NCBI GenBank assembly: GCA_025200525.1
Contig: CM045758.1
Location: 62,990,598-63,054,597, forward strand
DNA: 64,000 bases
DNA from: Camellia lanceoleosa
Lineage: Eukaryota; Streptophyta; Magnoliopsida; Ericales; Theaceae
Reading direction: 5' to 3'
A program made the position numbers and the translations under genes. The notes under the pieces were generated by a model, which saw only the letters and a program-made list of their open reading frames with translations, ran no database searches and was not told the origin of the DNA. Positions 1 through 10,733 of this stretch are shown here, one piece after another; position 1 is the stretch's first letter, and every line of letters begins with the position of its first letter.

Positions 1-2913
1 CTTGCATCATCTTTTAGCATATTCAAACCAAACCTTTTGGCCCTTTAAACCACTGAAATTCAAAATTATTTTAGTGGTAAAAAGTATATTTTAAAGTCAA
101 AAAATGGAGGGGTTTGCCTCCCCTCCTTGTGTCTCTCTTCCATGCCTAGTTAGCATCCTATGGTAGCATGTTTTTATGGTTTAACCTAGCTTAATTTAGG
201 CATGTTTTAGGCTCTGATTTGGCATGATTTAGCTTTGTTTTGGGCTGCTTTGATCATATGAACCATGTTTTGTATAGTTATAATGCAAATGCCTTCACTA
301 GTTTAGTGTTTTAGGCCTCTAAACATGTTTTGCTTGAGATGATTGCATGTTGTAGTGTCATTTAACATGTAATTTCAGTGTTTATAGCTCTGTCACATGC
401 TCATTTATTTCACTCTTTCATTGCTTTTGAGGGTTGTGTTTTGAGTCTTGTTTGCAAGCTAACATGTGAGCATGTTTTTCTAGTCTTTTATGCTTCAATC
501 TCAGCATGTTTTAGCCACTGTTTTGGCATGTTTTTGCTCTGTTTTGAGTTGGTTTGGTCAGTTGAGCTTGGTATTGCATGCCTCTAGTGTAATGCTCTTC
601 ACTAGTTTAGTGTTTTTCGCTTTTGAACATGTTGTGCATGTGTTGCTTGCATGATTTAGTGTCATTTTGCATACCATATCGGCACTGAAATGTCTGCAAG
701 CTCCCTCTATTCTTCACTTTTTACTTTGTTTTGAAAGTGGCGTTGAGCCCCTTGTTGGCTTGAGTGTGAAATTGAGGCTCTCATGCCTAATGGTTTTAAT
801 CCTCCCTTGAGGGTTTCTACTAACCAACAGCATGAGGCATCTTTCATGCTCAAGGCACTTGTGGCTTAGGACCTCTTTCCAATTAGAGGACTTTCACTTT
901 GGACTTAATCGGTTAAAAGACTAATCGGTAATGTAAAATGTGTAAACAAAACATGACAAGTAAAACTTGAGCAAGTTAAGCATGTTGTGTTGCATTGCAT
1001 GTGTTTGGATTGGACGTTAATCCAAACACAAGAAAAATGGGACGTTTCATACTCAAAGTGATGAAACGTGCCACTTTTCTTAGTCACCGACACCCTTGAT
1101 CATGCATGATAGGGTAGAGGTCCTTCAAGTCTTATTTGTGCATTCATTAAGCTTGTACAAGCTTGGTTTTCTAGCCATCATGCATTGAAAATGCTTGGTT
1201 GATGGCTTGAGAACCAAGGGCTACACTCCTTTGAGCTTAAGAAATGATAAGGAGTGTAGCAGTGTACACATTCCTTGAAAATGCTTTGTTTTGCCTCTGT
1301 TGCTCTCTGTTGCAGCAAAATCAGAAGCTCAGAAAATGGGGGTGGCCAACGGCCACTTAAACTACCTGACCGGCTAGTTGAGGTGGCTGACAGCCACTTT
1401 TTGTAGCCGACCGGTCACCAGTGAATTTTTGTGCAAGTGTGTTCTTGTGTTGGAGCAGAGGCAATCTGGAAGTTGGTGCAACTTTCCAAGATCAAATGAG
1501 TGCAAACAGAGGCATCCGATGGCAAGGCAAGAGCATTTTGAAGAGGAAGCAACCTAGCATGCATGCATCTCTCGTCCATCGAGGCTGTTTAAATTGCTTT
1601 ATTAATTAGCTTAGCATAGCTAGTTATTCAGTTGTGTTGTAATAATTAGTTAACTAGAATAGTTAATTAGTTTCGTTTTGTAATAATTAGCTTAGCTTAG
1701 TGTAGCTTAACTTATTCATTCAGACCCTCCTTCGCGAGGACGTAATGTTGTAATAAGTGTGCGTGTGCGTGTGCGTGTGCGTGTGCGTGTGCGTGTGCGT
1801 GTGCGTGTGCGTGTGCGTGTGCGTGTGCGTGTGCGTGTCTTCCAACCCCATGTCTTTCTCCCTTTTATTTATCCGCTTTTGATGGTTAGATTAGGGATCA
1901 TGTTTCGATTAGCATACCTTATGCTTGCATGTTGCATCATTTATTTGTCTTGCATACACCGAGGCTTAGCGCATCATTCAAACTGCATCGTACTTCAATA
2001 CTTCTTTGAATACGTGTATCAAATCGTTGCATTCATATCCCATCTTAGTAGCCGAGCCTATTAATTTCATGTTGTATGTGTTGTATTAGGCATCTTAACA
2101 TAGTTAGGATCATGCATTGTTTCTAACTAGTTTTTGTTTTGGTTTGGAGTACACTGTAAGTTTTACATTTTAGCATGCTTGCATGAGTGTGGGTGTTGCC
2201 ATGATAGCATGCTTGCCATGAGGCTATTTGCTTAAGTGATTAATTGCTTGAATGCCTGTGGATGAAGGCTTGATTACTTGAATTGGAACAATTCGATGAT
2301 TGTAAGTTTTAAGCCTACTTTGCGAATCGGCAAATCATGTTTTTAAGTCCACCTGAGGGTAGCAAATCCGTATTTTAGCCCACTTGAGGGTTGCACCTGC
2401 AAACCATTTTTGAAACAAACATGAGTCGAAATGTTCCAATTCTTGCGATTTTAGTCTATATTTGCTTGTGTGCGTCACATAGTAAAGTTAGCTAATAATC
2501 ACAACAAGAACACATGAGGTTTATAAAATAACATATCATGATTAGTAGAAGCCAATCTTTGATCGGGCGAGTGGAGGTGCTCATTTTAGGACCTTCCCCT
2601 CTCGTACTCAAGTTCCTGAGCCGAGGCAACTTTGGTGATAACGGACACATGGCCTTTGGCACGAGTTAGAGTTTCCTAAATTTTCCAAAAATAAAATATT
2701 TAGATGGCAACTCCGTAATCTGCCAAAAGTAGTCCAGTTTTGGCATTATTTGATTAAAAATCAATTTTCCAAAATGATTTGCCGCATTGGACTCTTTGGT
2801 GTTTATCAGTTTCACATTGCATTTATGAAACTAGATTCAGAACCATGACAGAGTCCGAACTGTAGGACCAATTCGAGCTCTCCGAAAGGGGACGCGAAGA
2901 AAGTCGAGCTACA
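1..2913 (+). mobile_element. 3' part of a long Tat/Ogre-type LTR, plus orientation
   Basis: This stretch is the reverse complement of the LTR seen at 5118-9798 and 43190-47567. The clearest match is around 2560-2720 against 5330-5490, where the conserved block with CCTCGGCTC and the GTGTCC-type motif occurs in opposite orientation. The left end lies outside the window. The right end is placed near 2913 (CTACA) because similarity fades there; no tRNA-complementary primer site follows, so this is a solo or 3' LTR. It is more diverged than the other copies and contains a (GTGCGT)n expansion at 1757-1838. Short reading frames here are not genes. Confidence 0.75.
1757..1838. repeat. (GTGCGT)n microsatellite inside the LTR
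   Basis: About 13-14 uninterrupted copies of the hexamer. At the equivalent place the other LTR copies have only short runs (about 6218-6232 and 44231-44246), so the expansion is specific to this copy. The Met-Arg-Val-Arg repeat reading frame across it is an artefact. Confidence 0.95.
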
Positions 2914-3009
2914 GTAGACGTTCCTTATACATTCTACCAAAGTTTAGGAACCTGGATTGGACTGGCCAGTTGAACCGGTGATCGGTCCTAATTCTAGTTC
3001 GAATGAACC

Positions 3010-3403
3010 TAACGCAACGGAATACACAGGGACTAGATAGCATTCTAGTAGACGAAAGAGGTTCTCGAATCTACGAGAAAAATAGAATTTTGAATCCACA
3101 AGGAAGAGAATATCTTAATATTACTGAATGAAAGTTGAATAAAAGTTGAATCCATAAGGAAGAGAATATGCTCATTGGCTTATTTATAATAAACTAAACC
3201 TAATACTTGTAGGAAAAGTAATTCTAAAATAAACTAAGAAACTTAAATCAACACAAATTAAGAAACCTAAGAGAATAGAAAACTAAAATTCTAAACTATA
3301 ATCTTAGTCAAAATCTAATTCCAAAAAAATAAAATTAAGAAATAATATATCAAAAATATTAAAACTAAAAATATAAAAATTCTTAAAATCTTGTCCTACA
3401 TCA
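3010..3403 (-). repeat. 3' LTR of the gag-only element
   Basis: 394 bp. Its left edge reads TA where the partner has TG, and the first bases differ by G-to-A changes typical of decayed methylated cytosines. It ends in CA. In element orientation this is the 3' LTR because the purine tract abuts it at about 3404-3420. Confidence 0.85.
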
Positions 3404-3510
3404 GACTCCTCTTCTTTGAAAGAATTCGTCCTCGAGTTCATATTAGAGATTTGCCATTGTCCATGCCAAATAAAAAGATACTTGGAATATTTCCGTTGTT
3501 TGTCTCTCTT

Positions 3511-4563
3511 TCAAAAATTATATGCAGAGAAGTCTACTTTCTGAAAGTTATTCTCTATATTCTTCAACTGGTTGACAAGATCAATTAGACAAGTATTGAA
3601 AATCAAATTAAATTGCTCTACACTAAGAAAATCAACCAAATTTACTTTATGTAGAACTTGCATGCTCTCTTGATATTCCACCATCCCAGATTCAATTGAT
3701 CCTTCCATTACCAACCTTGGAATATCAAGTGTAGCATCAACTAATTTCTTTGTTGCACATAGCGGTTGTATTATCTCTTCTTCTATTTTCTCTTTGTTAC
3801 TGGGCTCAATCAGATTTCCTTCTTCTTCAATAATTTTATGATTTGTTTGTAAAACTTTCTTCCCAATATTCAAATTACAATGTGTCAATGCATTATCAAC
3901 ACTCGAATAAGACTTTATACCTTCTTCATTAGTTTTACAAACAATCTCACCACAAATAATATTTTGATGTGAATTCTTTTGCAACTACAATTTCATTGCA
4001 AATTTTTACCAACTCTATGGAAGTATTTTGATTTGTATATGACAATATATCTTCATGATCATGAAAGGAAAATTTTCTTGCTAAAAACTTTTTCATTATT
4101 AACCATGAATGAATTTTGTCTTTATCTTTGCAAACTTGATAATCTTGTAATCCATTCCACCACTTCAATGCAATTTTATCAAGTTTGTAGGATGCAAATA
4201 TAACCTTATTTTCATAAGGAATCTTCATGAATTCAAAGAAAATTTCAAAATCAAGCAACAATCAAGAAAATATTCTTTTTAAAACTTACTTGAACCGTTA
4301 AAATATGAAATTTGGGCAAAATAACGTAAGCTAACAGGGTGGCCTCGGGTGAATCCTCTAGCACAGTTGCTGTCAACTATTGGTTGCCTCTGGTTAATGA
4401 TTATTCCCAAATCGGTAAGTAGATTACAAATCTCATTGCGAAGTTTGTGTACCTTTAGCTGATGTTCCTCAATCGCATCCCATATGGCTTCTACCCTGCA
4501 ATCAATGTCAATAGGGATTGTGTGTTCTCCATTGTCTTGTGTCATTGAGCTAGGCAAATTCAT
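3511..4563 (-). pseudogene. Broken Gag gene of the small LTR element
   Basis: Three adjoining minus-strand reading frames make up the coding content: 4563-4279 (94 codons, starting right at the primer site), 4261-3947 (104 codons) and 3984-3511 (157 codons). The middle one has the retrotransposon Gag signature: an FFEFMKIP segment, then YKLDKIALKWWNGLQ, then SWLIMKKFLARKF, matching the WW...LQ...W..MK..L pattern of plant Ty3 Gag. The last frame is hydrophilic and Glu/Lys-rich, with no recognisable domain. A stop separates the first two frames and a frame change the last two, so this copy is not functional. No DTG protease motif or YxDD RT motif is present. Confidence 0.75.
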
Positions 4564-4575
4564 GCTCTGATACCA
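4564..4575 (-). promoter_or_regulatory. Primer-binding site, initiator-Met tRNA type
   Basis: The minus strand reads TGGTATCAGAGC, the standard complement of the 3' end of plant initiator tRNA-Met, next to the inner edge of the 5' LTR. It fixes the orientation of the element. Confidence 0.9.
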
Positions 4576-4577
4576 CT

Positions 4578-4959
4578 TGGCGCAGCGAAATACACAGGGA
4601 CTAAATATCGTTCTAGTAGACGAAAGGGGCTCTCGAATTTACGAGAAAAATAGAACCTTGAATCCACAAGGAAGATAAAATATCTTAATATTATTAAATA
4701 AAAGTTGAATCCATTACATATGGTCGTAGGCTTATTTATAATAAACTAAACCTAATACTTGTAAGAAAAGTAATTCTAAAATAAACTAGGAAACTTAAAT
4801 CAACACAAATTAATAAACCTAAGAGAATAGGAAACTAAAATTCTAAACTATTTAAAATCCTAGTCAAAATCTAATTCCGAAAAAATAAAATTAAGAAATA
4901 GTATATCAAAAATATTAAAATTAAAAATATAAAAATTCTTAAAATCTTGTCCTACATCA
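4578..4959 (-). repeat. 5' LTR of the gag-only element
   Basis: 382 bp, TG...CA ends, with the primer-binding site directly adjacent at 4564-4575 (two-base gap). It matches the partner LTR over its whole length with scattered substitutions and small indels. Confidence 0.85.
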
Positions 4960-5117
4960 GAACCTCCAAATATGTTCTAGGCTCAAAACCAGCTTAGATT
5001 GTGAAAACCGACAGAATCACCGGTTTAATCAGAATAACTAGCAAACTGGATTGGGTTTTGATAATTGGCCAGCATTGTGCAACACATACAAAACTCAAAA
5101 AAACTTAATTAGGTAGC

Positions 5118-8100
5118 TGTAGACGCGCTTGAACATCCCGGGAAAATCCCGTTTTGTTCATTGGACTCACTACAGTTCGAACTCCATGTCACGGTTCTTA
5201 ATCTGATCTTGCAAAGTGCAATGCGAGATTGATAAATCACCAAAGAGTCCAAATCCAGCAAATCGTTTTGAAAATTTGATTTTTAGAAAGAAGTGCCAAA
5301 CATGGATTGCTTTGCCAGATATAGAGTCGTCACCTAAATATTTTATTTTTGAGAAATTTAGGAAACCCTGACTCGTGCCTAAGGTCACGTGTCCGTCATC
5401 ATCAAAGTTGCCTCGGCTCGGGAACTTGGGTACGAGAGGGGAAGGTCATGCAATGAGCACCCCCACTTGCCAGATCAAAGATCGGCCTTTACTAACATGA
5501 TATGTTGTTTTTGAAAACACATGCGCTCTTATTCCGGTTATTAGCCTAGAATTACTATGTTATGCGCACGGCAAACAAGTATAGACTTGATCGCCTAAGT
5601 TGGAACAAAACATCTCACGTTTGTTTTTTGAAAGTGGTTTGCTACTCGCAAGTAGGCTAAAATGCGGATTTTGCCACCCTCAAGTGGACTTAGAAAATAT
5701 GGTGATTTGCCACTCTCAAGTGGGCTTAAAACTCGTAATCAATGAAACGTTCCAATTTAAGTAATTCAACCTTCACCCACAGGCAATCAGGCAGTTATAT
5801 CGTATAAGCAGTTAGCCTCATGGCAAGCATGCTATCATGGCAGTCACTCACACATATGCAAGGATGCTAAAGCATAAATACTCATCGAGTACTCCGAGCC
5901 AAAACAGGAACTAGTTAGTAATCAATGCATGATCTTAGTTCATGTTAAGATGGCTAATGCAACACATGCAAAATGCAACTAAGATAGACTCAGCTATTCG
6001 AAGATGGCATATGAGATGCTACAGATAACATGTATTCAACTTGGAATTGAGATACAATGCAGTTAGTATGATACGTCGAGCCCGATGCATGCAAGACAGA
6101 TAAATGAATGCAAACATGCGAACATAAGAATTCTAATTAAAACATGCCCTAAAACTAACCATCGTAAGCTGGTAAATAAAAGGGAGAAAGAAGTGGGGGT
6201 TGGAAGACATGCATCACACACACGCACACTTATTACAAAATTCGCCCTCTCGACGGAGGGTCTGAATAACAAGCTAACTAACTAATCTAAGCTAATCTAA
6301 TTAAACTAGTTATTACACAACGAAATGAATAACGAATTACAGCCAATTATTACATAACTCTAACTAATTAACAAATTAGCTAAGTTAGCAATTAAATAAG
6401 CATATAAACTATATGATGTAGGCTGCCTCAGCTCTACTTTGGATGACAAAGGATGCATGCATGCTCGAGTCGTTTTGTTCGGAAATCCCTCGCGACGCCC
6501 CGATTTGCCTCTGTTTGCAATTGATCTCAGAAACTTGCACCAAGCTCCAGAGAGATGAAACTCCACCTTGGGAATCTGTAGGGATGTTGCCGACCAGATA
6601 TTGGCCTTGGAGACCACTTGCCGACCACTTTTTGTGGTGAAAACCAGAAAAAGTGGTCGGCCAGCCACTTTATCTGGTCGACCGACCAGTTTTTGTTGCT
6701 AGTTTCTGGTTTTCTGCAACAGAGGGCAAGAAAGGGGCATGGCAAAGTATTTGCAACACATGTATACGCGACCACCCTCCCTATCATTACATAAGCTCAA
6801 GGGAGTGTAGGTCTCAACCCTCGGGCCACCAATCGCGCATTTCGATGCATGATGGCCGAGGGGCCGAATTGCGTAACTCAATATGGAATGAATGCACATA
6901 CAAACACCTAAAGCCTAGAACTCTGTCATGTATAGTCAAGAGTGTCGGCGACCAGGAATCAAGGTATGTTTCATCACTTCGAGTATGAAACGTCTCTCGT
7001 TTCCCATGTTTGGACTAACGCCTATTCCAAACACAATGCAACAAACATGGCATGCATAATGCGACTCAATCATGCAACTTAATGCAACACAACTTGGACA
7101 TGCAAGCATGCAAGGGATGATCATGCAAACATGCAAACTAGCATATACGATGCTATGAACTATATAGCATACACAACGCTCATGACACTAACATACACAA
7201 TGCACGTGGTAACCAACATACATAATGCAATGAAAATGGCATGCGCAAGTGCAATGATCAATCATGTAACAACATAGCATGCTCAATGCTACGAACTACA
7301 TGACATACTCAATGCGCAATGGACTTAAGCCGAAATGAATAGGCCTCAGCCATGTCCAAATCAGCGGCCATTGATGATGAAATCAAGACACCAAAACACA
7401 CACAAGCATGTATAATGCAATGGCCCAAGCCTAAGGCACAAAATACAACTCTCCAAGAGCATTGAAAAGATGAAATATGGAGTACAATGGCATGTGTTCC
7501 AGCACTGAAATGGCATACAAAATGACTTCGAATCATGCAAACAACTCACGCAATGCATGTTGAAAGGCTCAAGTATCGAAAGCTAGTGAAGCATATTACA
7601 CTAGAGGCATGCAAGGCGATGCTCAAATGACCAAACCAACCCCAAACAGACCCTATGCAGGCCAAAATAGTAGCAAAATGAGTTGGGATGATGGCTTTGA
7701 AAGGCACAAAAATGGGGCTCATGCAATGGCTCACAAATAGGGCATAAAAGCATAACTCTAAAGAGCACTTAAAGAGTGGAAAATATGGAAGTATAGCAGC
7801 CTTGCATGCTCTGAAATAACATTCCTAATGATGCCAAAACATGCAAATATCTCAAGTTAAGCATGCAAGAGACCTCAAAACTCAAAGCTAATCAAGGCCA
7901 TTACACAACAAGCATGCATGGAAAGCATCATTCGACCGAGAGGCCTCAAAACAGAGTTAAGGCAGCCCAAAATATGAACAAAACCATGTTAGAGCCATAA
8001 CATCATGCGAACCAAGCTAGTAAACAAGATTTACACTGCAAGCATATGGAGCATGTGAGAGGTTACCAAACCAACCAAAAAACAGAGCCATGACATGTCA

Positions 8101-9798
8101 AATGATGACCAAAAACCCACTGAAATGGAGCTAAAACATGCTAGATTGACATGTTACCTTGATGAGCCATAAATGGGAATACACTACACATATGAGAAGC
8201 ATGCCAAGGGTGACCAAACCAACCATGGAAAGAGTCTAGGAAGGCCCAAAAAGTCACCAAAAAGTGCCTGAACCAAGCCTTGAAAGTATGAAAATGTATG
8301 CTCCTTTGATAGGCCAAAAATGCAAGTAAACAAGATAAAAAGAGAGAGGGTCACCCCTCTCTAATTTAGGACCTCAAAACCATATGCCAACCACTGAAAA
8401 TCCATTGGATTTCAGTGGTTAAAAGGCCAAGTAAGGATTAGCTCAAAGGCCCTAAGGCATGACAAAAAAACAAGGCAAAACAAGGCCTAAGAGGGGGTAG
8501 ACCACCCCCAACACCAACAAGGTCTCAAACAAATATGTTAAGGACTGAAAAATAGAGCTTTTTTTAGTTTAAATTCAAGCAAAAAACAGCATGAAAATAT
8601 GGCTAAGAGTGTAATCAAAATAGAGCTTAAAAAGGGAAAAAGAGGGTTACCCTTGAAGCACTGCAAAAACAGCTTCTTTCTTAGCCAAAAACCAGCCTTT
8701 TAACCCCCAAATATGTCCTCCAAGAACCTCATCTCAATGGTGGGGGGTGTGTGGTTAAGAGTTGTGGTGCAAAAATAAGGAACAACACACTTTTTAGGCC
8801 CCAAATACAGAGATATAGAGGGAGATATATGCTTGCCTTAGGAAATTTTTCTAAACCTCTCCCATGGAGAGGGAGGCTCTCTCTTATAGAAAAACAAGAG
8901 TTAAAGCTTCTTAGAGAAGCTAAAAACTTGGATGCAATCCCTCCATATACAGTCTGTCCCCTCCAGCTGGCACAACTGGCATCCACACAGTCTGCCAAAA
9001 CAGAAGGAAAGATGCCGACCAGAAAAGGTGGTCCGCCTACTAATTTTAGTGGTCGGCCAAACACCCAAAGTGGTCTCCCAGAAAAAAAGGTGGTCAGCCA
9101 TGGGAATTGGTGGTGTCCACACTGAAAGCAAGCCAATGGTGGGGTGGGAAACCAGAAAATGTGGCCCAAAGACCAAGAAAATCAGTTTCCCGACCAGAAA
9201 ATCAGCTGGCGGGGAGAAAAGTGGTCTCCAAGGATAAAAGCTGGTCTTCCACCCTTGTACCACTTCCCAAATAAGGAAAAGTAAGGTTTGTACCCAAGAC
9301 AAACCAAAACGGATGCAAGACGAGGGTTCGGAAGGCAAAACGCGCGGCCGAGAGCCCCAAAAACTAGCTGCCGAGCATCAAAAGTGGCGTATGACCACAA
9401 AAGTGGTCTCCCGGGCCACAGTGTCCCTCTAGACAGAGGAAACAAGGTGTGTTCCAAAAACCGTGCCAAACGGAGAATGTTAAGCAGTCCCGAGCCGAGG
9501 CGCACGGCCGACGGCTCTAAAAACTAGAAACTAATCTCCAAATGGGAACAGTGGCCTACGGCAACGAAAAGTAGCCTATGACTACTGAGAGATGGTCTAC
9601 AAGACCTCTCCCTCTCTCTGGGAAGAGAAAACAAGACTTGGTCCGCAGATCGAGTCAAAGCACAAAGATTTCCGAGGTCCGGAGGCAAGGCTTCTAGCCA
9701 AAACTCCGAAACTCGAAACGAGCACAACATGCAATATCACCGAGTGCTCAATCGGTGACGTCTGAGTCTTAAGGTCGGTCAAAAATGGGGTGTCTACA
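5118..9798 (-). mobile_element. Long Tat/Ogre-type LTR, probably solo
   Basis: A 4.7-kb sequence bounded by TGTAGACG and GTGTCTACA (inverted ends TGTAGAC/GTCTACA), homologous along its length to the LTR at 43190-47567. Flanking pentamers are GTAGC (5113-5117) and GTAAC (9799-9803), a 4/5 target duplication, and no internal gag-pol lies on either side, so it is best read as a solo LTR. It carries GGTCGGCCA-type palindromic motifs in two places (6590-6690 and about 9005-9195). Compared with the copy at 43190 it has about 130 extra bases around 6555-6690. No protein is encoded. Confidence 0.82.
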
Positions 9799-9803
9799 GT
9801 AAC

Positions 9804-10733
9804 GTTTGGTAACGTTTACATTTTTTGTTTATGTTTACAAAAATTTTATAAATTGGTTTTTGTTTATTTTTAGAAAAACATAAACTACAAATACGTTTGG
9901 TTCGGACAAAATATTTGAAAATTTTTAAAAACATAAATTAGAAAACATGTTTGTTAAGGCCTAAAATATTTATATTTATTTATTACAAAGATCATACACT
10001 TTATAATAAGTATCTATAATAACCATATTGATACAATACCAACATGCTTGGTGAATCTGATGAGTGAAATATACATACATATATATATATGTATATATAG
10101 AGAGAGAGAGAGAACAGAACATAGAAAGATGAGGAAGAGAGGAAGAGAATAGCTTCAGCTTCAACCATCAGCGGTGTTGTTGCTACCGTGGCTCAAACCC
10201 ACAGCTCACGGCTCTCAGGGTCGACCCGCTCTCCGTCAAAGCCTCAACAAATCACGATGGATTTGAAGCTACAGATCTGGGCGATGGATCTAGAGCCTCA
10301 GTTGCAGCGGTGTCGGTTCCCCAAATCTACGGCAACACCAACTCTAATTTGCCGAAGGGTAAGAGGCTCAGATCTGTGCACGATGAGTCCAGATCTATAC
10401 TCCTTTATGAAGAACTTTCCTTCATCACTGGTGACGATGGTTGATTTGACGTTAGATTATGAACCTAAGCCCACCGGTGGTGGTGATTGGACAGCAAGTT
10501 GAGGTCGAAAGACGACAGATGGAAAATCGTAATTGATCATTACTGTAGCTTCGCATTTTTGGTCTGTTTAAAAACCAACATAAACTCATTTTTTGAGTTT
10601 ATATTTTTTTATCAAATTTACAAACTGAAACCACTGATTTATAAATCAAAAAGTTTACGAAACAAGTTTTTATGATAGTTTTTTAAATTTTTGTAAATAT
10701 AAACTGAAAATTGAAAACAAAATGTTACCAAAC
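9804..10733. mobile_element. Non-autonomous TIR DNA transposon
   Basis: The two ends are imperfect inverted repeats tens of bases long: GTTTGGTAACGTTTAC at the left and its counterpart ending GTTACCAAAC at the right, continuing into TTTACAAAAATTT on both sides. It contains an (AT)n/(GA)n microsatellite at 10074-10113 and a more GC-rich core (about 10160-10500). No transposase is visible. The superfamily is not certain; the end sequence resembles hAT/MULE-type MITEs. The left end touches the target duplication of the adjacent LTR. Confidence 0.6.
10160..10502 (+). other. GC-richer core of the TIR element with an ORF; possible captured fragment
   Basis: Inside a very AT-rich transposon, this stretch has ordinary coding-like composition and a 104-codon reading frame (10188-10502), preceded by a purine-rich GA tract like a plant 5' UTR. 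The peptide is Ser/Thr/Pro-rich at its start and has no domain I recognise. It could be a captured host gene fragment or simply element sequence. Confidence 0.3.

Larger units (their letters stand above)
3010..4959 (-). mobile_element. Gag-only small LTR retrotransposon (TR-GAG-like), complete with TSDs
   Basis: Two similar LTRs (3010-3403 and 4578-4959) flank a ~1.2-kb internal region. The target-site duplication GAACC is perfect (3005-3009 and 4960-4964). Read on the minus strand, the right LTR is followed by an initiator-Met-type primer site (TGGTATCAGAGC, complement of 4564-4575), and a purine-rich tract precedes the left LTR. The internal region encodes a Ty3-type Gag segment but no protease, RT or integrase, which matches the published idea of terminal-repeat elements carrying only gag. 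It would need enzymes from another element to move. Confidence 0.88.

Noticed and set aside
1759..2064. 101-codon frame with a Met-Arg-Val-Arg repeat
   Set aside because: It is the translation of a (GTGCGT)n microsatellite inside an LTR.
8729..9338. Overlapping 120-146-codon frames in the long LTR
   Set aside because: Both strands are open because of composition; homologous LTR copies do not preserve the frames.
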